From assembly GCA_041398665.1 (NCBI GenBank), contig JAWKUH010000019.1, positions 1 to 64,000 of the forward strand: DNA of 64,000 nt, read 5' to 3'. Position numbers and translations under genes: made by a program. Source of the stretch: Rohdeia sp041398665 (GTDB lineage: Bacteria; Planctomycetota; UBA1135; GCA-002686595). The notes beneath the pieces are model-generated. The model was not told the origin of the DNA. It was given only the letters and a program-made list of their open reading frames with translations, and ran no database searches. Below, piece after piece: positions 36,909 to 46,047 of the stretch (position 1 is its first letter; the number at the start of each line of letters is the position of its first letter).

Positions 36909-39900
36909 ATGCCGGACCGCGACGCGATCGACGCCGAACTCGCCCGCCACCTCGGGCAGGTCGTGCCGCGCCGCACGCGCGCGAAGGCGCACGACTAAGT
37001 CGAACAGGGCCTCGTCGAACTCGTCGAGACGGGTCCGGCGCGCGTGCGTGCGACGGTGCGCGGCGGCGAACGCTACGCGGTCGTCCTCGAGCGCGTCGGC
37101 GCGACGAACGACGCGCGCTGGTACGGCCGCTGCACGTGCCCGGCGTTCGAGCGCTTCGGACCGTGCAAACACCTGTGGGCGGCGGCGCTCGAGGCCAACT
37201 CGCGTGGCGTGGTCGGCGAGGCGCCCGTGGGCGCGGCGCCGGGCGTGCACGACGAGGCTGGACCGGCGTGGCGGCGCGCGCTCGAGGAGGTCGCGGAGCG
37301 CTTCCACCGCACGCGCCGCGATCCGTGGCCCGGCGTGCTCTCGTCGGCCGTGCTCGACTGGGCGCTCGTCGAGCACGGCGCGCGACCGTGTCTCGAGGTG
37401 CGCGTCGCCGGAGCCGCCGCTCCCGACGACGCGGACTGGCAGCGACTCGGCGACGAACTCGATCGCGCGGTGCTCGCGCGACTCGCTCCGGACCGCAGTC
37501 CGGTCGGACGCGAGGCGGTCCCGCTGGACGCCGCGCGCGCGGAGGCGGTGCTGCCGCTCCTCGCGCGCGCCGGTCGGCTGTCGCTCCGAGGCGACGCGGT
37601 GCACCACGGCGGCGACGGCGCGGCGCGACTCGCGCTGCGCCTCGAACCCGCGGGAGCCAACGTGCGCCTCGCGGCCGGGCTCGTGCGCGACGGGAAGTGG
37701 CTCGCACTCGACGAACCGACGGCGTGGCCGAGCGTGGGGTGGGCCGTCGCCGAGGACGTGCTCGTGCGACTGCAGACGCGGACGAGCGACGCCGCCGTGC
37801 TCGACGTCGCGCGCCGCGGCGGCATCACGGCTCCGGCGAAGGAGGCCGAGGCGTTGCGCGCGTTCGCGCTGGACGCGGGGCTGCCCGGCCTCGGCACGGA
37901 TCCGGACGAAGCGGTGCCGCGCGGCGTGCGGCTCGAACTCGAACGCACGCGCGCGAGCGGATCCGACGTCGACGCGCGCCTCTCGTTCCGATACGGCGAG
38001 CGCTGGATCCGCGCGAGCGACCCGACGGCGACGGTGACGAGCGAAGGCGCCGCGCGGCGCCGGTCGAGCGCGGCGGAGTCGCGCGCGCTGCGCGTGTTCC
38101 TCGCGGCGGGCGGTCGAGCTGCTCCGGCGCGCGAACCTCGGCGAGCGCGACGGGCTCGTCGCCGTCGACGTGCTCGACGCGGTGCTCGGCGAGGCGCTCG
38201 AGCACGACTGGACGCTCGAACTCACCGGCCTGCACGCGCTCGTGCCGGACGAGGTGCGCGTCGACGCGCGCGAGACGGCCGACGCGATCGTGCTCGACGG
38301 GTACGCGCGCTACGGCGCGCGCAAGCTGTCGCTCGAGCAGCTCCTCGCCGGCCGCGAGAGCGGCCGCATCGAACTCGCCGACGGCACGGTCGCGCTCGTG
38401 CCCGGGTCGCTGCGCCGCGCACTCGCCTGGGCCGAGCGGCTCGGCGATCGACGCGGCGGCTCGGTGCACCTCGACGCGAGGCGCGGATGGCTCGCGGCGC
38501 CGCTGCTCGCCGGGCTCGGCGTCGCGCTGCCCGAGAGCGCGGTCCGCGCGCGCGCCGCGTTCGATCCCGAGAGCGCGGACGACGTCGAGCCGCCGCGCTC
38601 CTTCGTCGGCGAGCTCCGCCCCTACCAACGCGCGAGCCTCTCGTGGTTCGAGCGCCTCGAGCGGCTCGGGCTCGGCGGCTGCCTCGCGGACGACATGGGG
38701 CTCGGCAAGACCGTGCAGGTACTGGCGCGACTCGTCGCGCGCGCGGGTTCGGGCACGGCGCAGGGACCGAGCCTCGTGGTCGCGCCGCGCTCGGTGCTGC
38801 ACCACTGGGAGCAGCAGGCCGCGCGCTTCGCGCCGACGCTCTCCGTGGCGACGCACTCCGGACCGACGCGCGACCTCGCGGCGGCGCGCGAGGCCGACCT
38901 CGTGCTCGTGACGTACGGGACGCTGCGACAGGACGCGGGCGCGTTCGCGCGCGAGCCGTGGGACCTCGTCGTGCTCGACGAGAGCCAGGCGATCAAGAAC
39001 GCTTCGAGTCGGACCGCGGAGGCGGCGCGCGGGCTCCTCGCGCGCGCGCGACTCGCGCTCTCCGGCACACCGGTCGAGAACCACCTGGGCGAACTCGCGT
39101 CGTTGATGGCGTTCCTGAACCCCGGGCTGCTCGGTGCGAGCGGCACCGCGCTCGAGAAGCTGCGCGACGAACGCACGGCGAAGGAACTGCTCGGCGCGCT
39201 CGCGCCGGTGTTCCTGCGGCGGACGAAGAGCGAGGTGCTGGAGGACCTCCCGCCGCGGACCGAGACGACCATCGTCGTCGATCTCGAGGGCGAGCAGCGC
39301 GAACGCTACGAGGCGCTGCGGCTGCGCGCGCGCGAAGAGCTGCTCGGCGAGCGCGACGGCGCGGAGCGGGGCGCGACGATGAACGTCCTCGCGCACCTCA
39401 CGCGGCTGCGCCAGGCCGCGTGCCACGTCGCACTCGTCGACCCGTCGCTCGCCGAGGTCGCGAGCGCCAAGTTCGACGCGCTCCTGCCGCGACTCGAGGA
39501 GCTCGCCGACGAGGGCCGCAAAGCCCTCGTCTTCAGCCAGTTCGCGAGCCTCCTGCGCCTCCTCCCCCGCGAGCTCGAGGCGCGCGGGCTCGGCTGGGAA
39601 CTGCTCGACGGCGAGACGCGCAACCGCGAGGCGCGCGTCGCACGCTTCGAGTCCGATCCCACCGTCACGGTCTTCCTCGTCAGCCTGAAGGCCGGCGGCA
39701 CCGGCCTCGACCTCACCGCGGCCGACACCGTCTTCCTGCTCGATCCCTGGTGGAACCCCGCCGCCGAACGCCAGGCCGTCGACCGAGCACACCGCATCGG
39801 GCAGAAGAAGCCGGTCTTCGCCTACCGCTTCGTCGCGAAGGGCACCGTCGAGGAGCGCGTGGCCGAACTCGCGTCGTCGAAGGGCGCGTTGCTCGAGGAC

Positions 39901-39960
39901 CTGTTCGCGAGCGAGCGCCTCGGCCGGATCGACCGGGAGACGCTGGCGGGGTTGCTCTGA
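36909..39960 (+). pseudogene. SWIM zinc-finger SNF2-family helicase, interrupted by TAA and one frameshift
   Basis: From ATG 36909 (MPDRDAIDAELARHLGQVVP) the gene meets an in-frame TAA at 36996-36998 (codon 30, AKAHD-stop-VEQG) and a one-base shift in the GGG at 38108-38110. Otherwise about 1,016 codons are conserved. Order: SWIM zinc finger (CTCPAFERFGPCKHLW), a variable region, helicase Walker A LADDMGLGKTVQVL, DEAH-like VVLDESQAIKN, then the C-terminal helicase lobe VFSQFASLLRLLP, LKAGGTGLDLTAA and RAHRIGQKKPVFAYRF. It is a bacterial RapA/SNF2-type DNA translocase. TAC for TAA and GG for GGG would restore an unbroken protein, so the damage is minimal. A relic of a second copy's end lies at 42930-43023. 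Confidence 0.88.
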
Positions 39961-39991
39961 TCCCGCCGAGCGTCGTCCCGGTCGCTCGCGT

Positions 39992-42733
39992 TCAGGACCC
40001 GAGTCGCAGGTCGAGCGAGTTCGTCACCACGGGACCTGCGGCTCCGACCGGGTCGAACAACAAGGCCTGCGTGAAGAGTTTGCGTCCCGTGATCCACGGG
40101 GTGCCCGGGATCGCGAGGTCGACGTCGAGCGGTTGGCCGGGCCCGTTCCAGACCCCGGCCGGGACGTAGAACCAGAACGGACCGAACTCGACGAGCGCCT
40201 CGCCGGCGGAGAGGCCCGCCGAACCGAAACCCGGGAGGACCGTTCCGCAGGGGTACGCCGCACCGGGGGTCGCCGACACGAACCAGGCCGCGAACGTCGC
40301 CCCCGGCGTCAGGCCCGCCGCGCCGCTCGGGTCGTCGATCGCGACGCGGCACGTCGATCCGAGCTTCGGAGGCTCGACGAGCGTGAGTCCGCCGTGCAGC
40401 GTCGCCCCGTGGCAACCGTTGCGAACCTCGGCGTCCCACCAGCTCGCCGCGTGCGGTCGAGCGGCGAAGGGGAGCATCCGACCGAGCGGCGCGTGGCGAC
40501 CGACGGCGGCGACGACGCAGTTCGGGAGGCCGTCGACGGCGGTGAGCGACACACCGATGTTCTCGCCGCTCCACGCGCCGAGGTCGTCGGCGAGGGTCCA
40601 CGCCGTGCCGTCCCACTTCGACACCGCGCCGCCGACCGCGTAGACCTCGGTCGACGAAGCCGCCCAGAGACCGAGCGAACCGGAGACGAGCTCGTGCAGC
40701 GTCCAGCCCGAACCGTCCCAATGGATGGCGTACGCGTGGTGACCGAGACCGTCGAGGTACTGACCCGTCGCCCAGACGTCGTCGGCCGCGAGCGCCTCGA
40801 CGGCGAAGAGCCGGTGGGTGATGCCCGGCGCCGGAGTCGGCACGTGCGTCCAGCTCGATCCGTCCCAGTGGATCACGTACCCGTGGATGTTGTAGTCACC
40901 GTCCCCGCCGCCGCCGACCGCCCAGATGTCCGTGTGCGACACGGCGGAGATCGCCTCGAGTCCGAACCCGTCGTTGCTCCCCGGTAGGTTCGCGCACGGC
41001 GTGTCGACGACCGTGAACGAGCTGCCGTCGAAGTACATCGCGAGGGACTGCCGACACGCGAAGGGCTCGACCCAGTCGCCCACGAACCAGACGGCGTTGC
41101 TCCCGAGGACCTCGATGTCGCGCACGACCGCACCCGACGTTCCCTGGAGTCCGCCGCCGCCAGCGGTCACCGGCGTCGGGACGACCGACCAGCTCGATCC
41201 GTCCCAGTGCATCGCGAGGATCTGAGCGCCAACGAATCCGCCGGAGCCCTGGAGGTTCTGCACACCCGCTGCCCAGACGTCGGTCGGGCCCGTGCCGTCG
41301 ATCGCTTGGAGCGACGCACCGCCGGCGCCGGGGTAGGGTTCGGGACTCGGCGTCGCGAGCTCGGTCCATCGTTCACCGTCGAAGTGGTACGAGACCGTTC
41401 CGCCGACGACCTGGTTGGGCGACGGTCCGAACTGGATCGAGCGCGTTCCGACGGCGAACACGTCGTCCTCGGCGAACACCTTGACGTCGCGCAGGACCGA
41501 GTGGCTGGTCAGTGGGTCGAAGGGGACCGGGACCGACTTCCAGGGACCGCAGGGATCGCCGACGACCGTGGGCGGCGGCGCCGGTGCAGGGACGCCGAAG
41601 ATCTGGAGCGCCATGTCTCCGCCGAACGACTGTCCGTTCACGAGGGCCGGTCGCCAGATCTGCGAACCGAGGTCGTCGCGCACGAAGACGGGTGAGAGCG
41701 CGGCGGGCACGGTGCCGGTGGAGCGCCACTCGAAGCCGTTGGCCTGGACGGCCTGCAACTGGACCGAGACGAAGTGCTTGCCGGTCGCGACGAAGGGGAC
41801 GGGCAGTTCGACGATCGTCAGCAATCCCTGGAAGTCCGTCCCGCTCGGACCGACGGGCACGACGACGTCGTGCAACAGGGCGCCGGGGCCCTGCGACGTC
41901 CAGTCGTAGAAGCGCACGCGTGCTCCGGTGGTCGACGGTTGCTGGCAGCCGAAGCAGACCTGCGTCCCGAGCTGGAGGCGTTCGACCGAGCCGACGAAGT
42001 CGAAGTCGTCGGCGACCTCGGGCGCCTTCGCGGCACCCGGCCACGTCGACGCCGGGATCACGGGAGTGAGGAAGCCCGGGTACTGCGCCCAGACCATCTG
42101 ATTCGTCCCGGTCGGACCGGCGACGCCCTCGCCCCACAGCTCGAACGCGAGGTCGCGGTCGACGGTGCCGGTCGGGTCGGAGTACGGCGAGAACGCGCCT
42201 CCCGCTCCGCCGTCGCGCCAACGCAACGTCGAGAGCGCGTGCTGACCGTCACCCGAGCTGTTCCAGTACCAGGTCGAGGAGCTCGCGACCTCCAACTGCA
42301 CCGAGACGAAGTGTCGACCGGTCGCGTGGAAGGGCTCGGGCAGCGCGACGTCCAAGGTCTCGACGCGGAGTTCGTCGACGGAGAGCGACGGGTCGTCGAC
42401 GACGACGCGGTGCTCGACGAGGAGCGTCCCCACCTCGCCGGCGTTCCACTCGTGGAAGCGGATGGTGACCGCGACGACGTCCGGCGAGGTGCAGTCGAAG
42501 CAGAGCGAACCGTGGATGCGGACGCGTCGCACCCAGCCCGTGACGTCGAAGTCGTCCGCCGCCTCGGTGTCCCTCGGCGGCGCGGTCTGCAGGGAGCTCT
42601 CGAGCTTCGTGGCGCCGTCGGGCCACTGGGACCAGAGGAGTTGGTCGGCGACGGCGTCGTTCGGGTGCAGGACGGCGAGGGCGATCGGGCTGATCGCGAG
42701 GGGCGCGAGGGCGCGCAGCGTTCGGAGATCCAT
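39992..42733 (-). CDS. Large secreted repeat protein (beta-propeller) with duplicated N-terminal module
   Basis: A 913-aa exported protein starting MDLRTLRALAPLAISPIALA. A module of about 150 residues occurs twice in tandem: first from LLWSQWPDG/ADDFDVTGWVRRVRI to HFVSVQLEVASSS, then from MVWAQYPGF/ADDFDFVGSVERLQL to HFVSVQLQAVQAN. After a linker come propeller-type repeats with the phrases MHWDGSSWSVV, VIHWDGSSWTHV and AIHWDGSGWTLHE alternating with 'DVWAVG/DVWATG'. The C-terminus (WITGRKLFTQALLFDPVGAA) is a short domain common in planctomycete secreted proteins. It converges on the SNF2 helicase gene with 31 bp between stops. No catalytic role is evident. Confidence 0.82.
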   Translation of the reverse strand: MDLRTLRALAPLAISPIALAVLHPNDAVADQLLWSQWPDGATKLESSLQTAPPRDTEAADDFDVTGWVRRVRIHGSLCFDCTSPDVVAVTIRFHEWNAGEVGTLLVEHRVVVDDPSLSVDELRVETLDVALPEPFHATGRHFVSVQLEVASSSTWYWNSSGDGQHALSTLRWRDGGAGGAFSPYSDPTGTVDRDLAFELWGEGVAGPTGTNQMVWAQYPGFLTPVIPASTWPGAAKAPEVADDFDFVGSVERLQLGTQVCFGCQQPSTTGARVRFYDWTSQGPGALLHDVVVPVGPSGTDFQGLLTIVELPVPFVATGKHFVSVQLQAVQANGFEWRSTGTVPAALSPVFVRDDLGSQIWRPALVNGQSFGGDMALQIFGVPAPAPPPTVVGDPCGPWKSVPVPFDPLTSHSVLRDVKVFAEDDVFAVGTRSIQFGPSPNQVVGGTVSYHFDGERWTELATPSPEPYPGAGGASLQAIDGTGPTDVWAAGVQNLQGSGGFVGAQILAMHWDGSSWSVVPTPVTAGGGGLQGTSGAVVRDIEVLGSNAVWFVGDWVEPFACRQSLAMYFDGSSFTVVDTPCANLPGSNDGFGLEAISAVSHTDIWAVGGGGDGDYNIHGYVIHWDGSSWTHVPTPAPGITHRLFAVEALAADDVWATGQYLDGLGHHAYAIHWDGSGWTLHELVSGSLGLWAASSTEVYAVGGAVSKWDGTAWTLADDLGAWSGENIGVSLTAVDGLPNCVVAAVGRHAPLGRMLPFAARPHAASWWDAEVRNGCHGATLHGGLTLVEPPKLGSTCRVAIDDPSGAAGLTPGATFAAWFVSATPGAAYPCGTVLPGFGSAGLSAGEALVEFGPFWFYVPAGVWNGPGQPLDVDLAIPGTPWITGRKLFTQALLFDPVGAAGPVVTNSLDLRLGS

Positions 42734-43033
42734 GTCGGTCGTGGTCCGGTCCGTGGGTGGAGACCGGACCCGAGCGCAAGAGCCGTTCCTCGACGTCGTG
42801 CCGCCGTGGAGCCCCGTCGGAGGCGCTGCGCGCGACCGAGCACCGGGCGGCCTCCAGATCCTGGACCGGCCGTGCGGGATCCGGAGAGGGCCGCGCGACG
42901 TGCTCGCGATGGACCCGAACGTCGGTCGCGTCGGCGGACGGTCGCGTCGGGCGCGCGGCTCGAGGACCCGGTGGCGAGCGAGCGCTTCGGCCGGATCGAC
43001 GCGGAGACGCTCGCGGGGCGGCTCCGACCGCAC
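42734..43033. other. Intergenic region holding a helicase-gene relic
   Basis: A 300-bp gap between two minus-strand secreted-protein genes. Its first part must contain the promoter of the 39992-42733 gene, though I see no clear boxes. Its last 95 bases hold a plus-strand coding relic described in the next entry. Confidence 0.5.
42930..43023 (+). pseudogene. Relic of the C-terminus of a second SNF2 helicase copy
   Basis: Translated on the plus strand this segment gives VASGARLEDPVASERFGRID followed by AETLAGRL. The helicase gene ends LASSKGALLEDLFASERLGRID then RETLAGLL. About two thirds of 30 residues are identical and the DNA is similarly close. Nothing recognisable of the rest of a helicase lies upstream. 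As at the intact helicase, a minus-strand secreted repeat protein ends within a few bases downstream (31 bp there, 10 bp here), suggesting duplication of the whole junction. Confidence 0.7.
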
Positions 43034-45892
43034 CTACTCGATCTGGAACGTCGCCGCGTTGCTCGCGTGCGTCGCGACGAAGGTGTCGAGGTCGATCACC
43101 ACGTACGCGTGGTAGAGGTGCAGGCCGGAGAAGCCCGCGTAGGTCGCGGGCGGGATCGAGAACTCGGCCTCGCCGCGGCCCTCGCCGTCGAGGATGCCGA
43201 CGACCGACGACAGGAAGCCGCCGCCCGAGGTCAGGAACACGTACTCCGTGTACACGTCCCACACGATCGGAGCGACGAGCTCGGTCCCGGGCACCGGAAC
43301 GCCGGGCGACGTGCCGGTCGCGCTGCCGACGAGGTAGGTGACGTCGCCCGCGTGCTCGCGGCCGGCGTTCATGAGGAGCGTGAGCGAGTCGCCGGCGACG
43401 GGGTCGAGGAGCGGCTTCTCGGCTTCGAAGGTCGGGAGTTCGAAGGCCTGGACCGAACCGCCGCGAGCGACCACGAAGCTGATCTCGTCGAGGTCGAAGT
43501 TCAGTCCGGGCAGCTTCGAGAGCGATCCTCCGAGGCTGAGGTAGCTCTGCAGATGTTCCGTCGGCGTGAACAACGCGGCGCCCGGACGGACGGAGTGGAC
43601 GAGCTGTCGGTGGAAGAGCTCGGTGTGCGTGTAGTTGCCGAACTCGTAGAAGTCCTCGTACCAGCTCGATCCGACGGCGACCCGCGCCCCGGCGATCCGG
43701 ACGGACTCTCCGAGTCCCTCGCCCGCGAGCGTGTCGAGTCCCAGATCGGCCTCGACCTGGACCGGCTTCCCGACCTCGCAGTCCGTGACCTGCCAGACCC
43801 CGTTGGAATTGCGCTCGAGCAGGTGGACCGCGCCGAGTGCGATGACGCCGCTCGGAGCCGCTTCGTCGGCAGCCGCGCTCGAACCGACGATCGCGCGACC
43901 GCCGTCCAGGTCGATCGCCATGCCGAACCTCTCGTTGGTATCGGTCGCCGTCGTGCCCGAACACGTGACGGTGGCCGCCTCGATCGTCTGCTGCACCTCC
44001 CAGTCACCCGTGCCGTCGGGGCGGAAGACGTAGATGCGTCCGAGCGGAGATGCTCCTGCGGCGGCGTCCCAACTCGGCGCACCGACCCAGATCTCGTCGC
44101 CCGAGACGGCGATCGCCGCACCGAAGCCCCCCTTCTTGCCGTTGACGTCCGCGACCTCGGGCGCGGTCAGCACAGCGTCCTGCGTCCAGACCCCGGCGAC
44201 GGGGACGAAGACGTGGACCTCCGCGCCGATGATCCCCGGCGAGGCGGACACGCCCCGGCCGACGGCGAGGACGTCGCCGTCGACGTCGAAGCCGTTCGCG
44301 AAGGACCCTCTCGATCCCGCCGGCCAGACGCCGGGAACCAGGGGCGCCTCGATGAACGAGATCTCGGTCCACGTGCCGGCGGTCCCGCGCTCGACGACCG
44401 CGACGCGGCCCCGGCACGTGTCGTCGGGAACGTCGCTGTAGCTCTCGGGCGAGGCCGCCACGAAGACCCGATCGGACGCGGTACGGACGGCGCGGAGCAA
44501 GAAGTCTTCCTCCAGCAGCCCGTCGACGACGGCGTACTCCGGCTGCGACCAGGTCCCGTCGGGCGCGCGCTCGACCGTGGCGAAGCCGCCCAGCTCGACG
44601 CCGAACAGGTCCTCGGTGCGCATCGCCGCGACGAGGAGACCGTCCTCGAGGTCGACCGGGCCGGCCATCGTCCAGGCGCGCTCGACGTCGGGGTCGGTCA
44701 CGGCACCGCCGCTCGACCAGAGGCCGAGCACGTCGCGCGAGTACGGGAGGACGATGCGACTCGACTTCGAGCCGAGGGGGGCGGTCCACCAGGTACCGGC
44801 CGCGCGATCGCTCGAGTAGGCGATGGCGCCGTAGTCGAGCGAGGACATCGCCGGTCCGAGCGTCGCGCTCTCGTTCCAGGTGCCCAGTGCGTCGCGGTCG
44901 AGGACGCGCAGGACGAACTCGAAGGGTGAGCCAGAGCTGAACGGCACGACGAGCGTGTCGCCTTCGAGTTCGACACCATGCGCCGCTTCGGTCTGCGCGA
45001 AGCGGTAGTCGGTCACGCTCGCGAGTGTGTCGACGTGCGCCCACGCACCTCCGACCTGACGCTCGAAGACGAAGCCGTCGTAGCTCTGTTGGTTCGATCC
45101 GCGCCCGACCACCACGATTCGATCGCCGTCGACGTCCGCGTCGTAGGCGAACTGGTCGGCGGTCGACCCGCTGCTCGCGATCGGCGACGCGAGCGCCGCC
45201 ACCTGGAGCCAACCTCCGCCGGACTGGCGCTCGTAGACGTAGGCGCGGCCGCCGAACGTTCCGTCCGCAGCCGTCTTCAGGTCGCGGTCGCAGACGACGG
45301 CGACGTCGCCGTCGAGCGCCATCTGGCGTCCGCAGGGCGAGTACCAGGGCGATACGGTGTGGGTCGGCTGGTACCAGACGTCGACCTCGCTCCAGTCCCC
45401 GGGCGCCGTCTCCTCGAAGACGTGGATCGCACCGGTGAAGTTCGAGTACTCGTCGCCGACGAGCAGCACGTCGCCGTCGAGCTCGAGCCATCCGATCCCG
45501 ATGCCGAGCACCGGGTTGAGATCCGTGGGGACGAGCGTGTCGACCGCGACCCACGATCCGGGTCCCTGCCGCTCGAACATCACGACCCGGTCCTCGCTCG
45601 CCGCGGCGACGCGGTCGCCGCCGATCGCGACGACGCGACCGAATCCCGCGAGCGGCTCCGACAGCTCCGCGTCGAGCACGAGTTCGCCCGCCGCATCGAA
45701 CTCGTAGACGAAGGCGACGCCGTCGGCTCCGACGACGAAGCGATCGCCGTCGAGGTCGCTCGATCGTCCGTACTCGCGGCCGAGCGAGACGACGTCGAGC
45801 TGGATCGACGTGGGCATCTCCTGTGCGGGTGCGGTCGCGGTCGAGAACAGGGCGAACACGAGACCGAGCGTCGAAAGGTTCCTGGTGACCAT
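43034..45892 (-). CDS. Secreted FG-GAP/beta-propeller repeat protein, paralogue 1
   Basis: A 952-aa protein with a signal peptide (MVTRNLSTLGLVFALFSTAT, then APAQ). It has about a dozen FG-GAP-like repeats of the form 'LDGDxxVVGA...VYERQSGGGWxxVAxL' (for example ADVDGDRIVVVGRGSNQQSY and AIDLDGGRAIVGSSAAADEA). The final 120 residues form a separate domain (YLVGSATGTSPGVPVPGTEL, then a DVYTEYVFLTSGGG stretch, ending ASNAATFQIE) shared with the paralogues at 46048-48881 and 54462-57340. Eukaryotic FG-GAP repeats bind Ca2+ in integrins; here an extracellular structural or adhesion role is likely. Intact and undamaged. Confidence 0.85.
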   Translation of the reverse strand: MVTRNLSTLGLVFALFSTATAPAQEMPTSIQLDVVSLGREYGRSSDLDGDRFVVGADGVAFVYEFDAAGELVLDAELSEPLAGFGRVVAIGGDRVAAASEDRVVMFERQGPGSWVAVDTLVPTDLNPVLGIGIGWLELDGDVLLVGDEYSNFTGAIHVFEETAPGDWSEVDVWYQPTHTVSPWYSPCGRQMALDGDVAVVCDRDLKTAADGTFGGRAYVYERQSGGGWLQVAALASPIASSGSTADQFAYDADVDGDRIVVVGRGSNQQSYDGFVFERQVGGAWAHVDTLASVTDYRFAQTEAAHGVELEGDTLVVPFSSGSPFEFVLRVLDRDALGTWNESATLGPAMSSLDYGAIAYSSDRAAGTWWTAPLGSKSSRIVLPYSRDVLGLWSSGGAVTDPDVERAWTMAGPVDLEDGLLVAAMRTEDLFGVELGGFATVERAPDGTWSQPEYAVVDGLLEEDFLLRAVRTASDRVFVAASPESYSDVPDDTCRGRVAVVERGTAGTWTEISFIEAPLVPGVWPAGSRGSFANGFDVDGDVLAVGRGVSASPGIIGAEVHVFVPVAGVWTQDAVLTAPEVADVNGKKGGFGAAIAVSGDEIWVGAPSWDAAAGASPLGRIYVFRPDGTGDWEVQQTIEAATVTCSGTTATDTNERFGMAIDLDGGRAIVGSSAAADEAAPSGVIALGAVHLLERNSNGVWQVTDCEVGKPVQVEADLGLDTLAGEGLGESVRIAGARVAVGSSWYEDFYEFGNYTHTELFHRQLVHSVRPGAALFTPTEHLQSYLSLGGSLSKLPGLNFDLDEISFVVARGGSVQAFELPTFEAEKPLLDPVAGDSLTLLMNAGREHAGDVTYLVGSATGTSPGVPVPGTELVAPIVWDVYTEYVFLTSGGGFLSSVVGILDGEGRGEAEFSIPPATYAGFSGLHLYHAYVVIDLDTFVATHASNAATFQIE

Positions 45893-46047
45893 GGCTGATC
45901 GAACGAGCAGACGAGAGGGCAGGGCCACGTCCCCCGGGGTGGGGGCGAAGTGAGCGTAGCGTGCCCTCGGTTCCTTCGGGTGGTGGGCGACGGGTCGGAC
46001 CTCAGGACGGGGCCGCCCCCCCCACAAGACACCGCAAGGGCCGGGCG

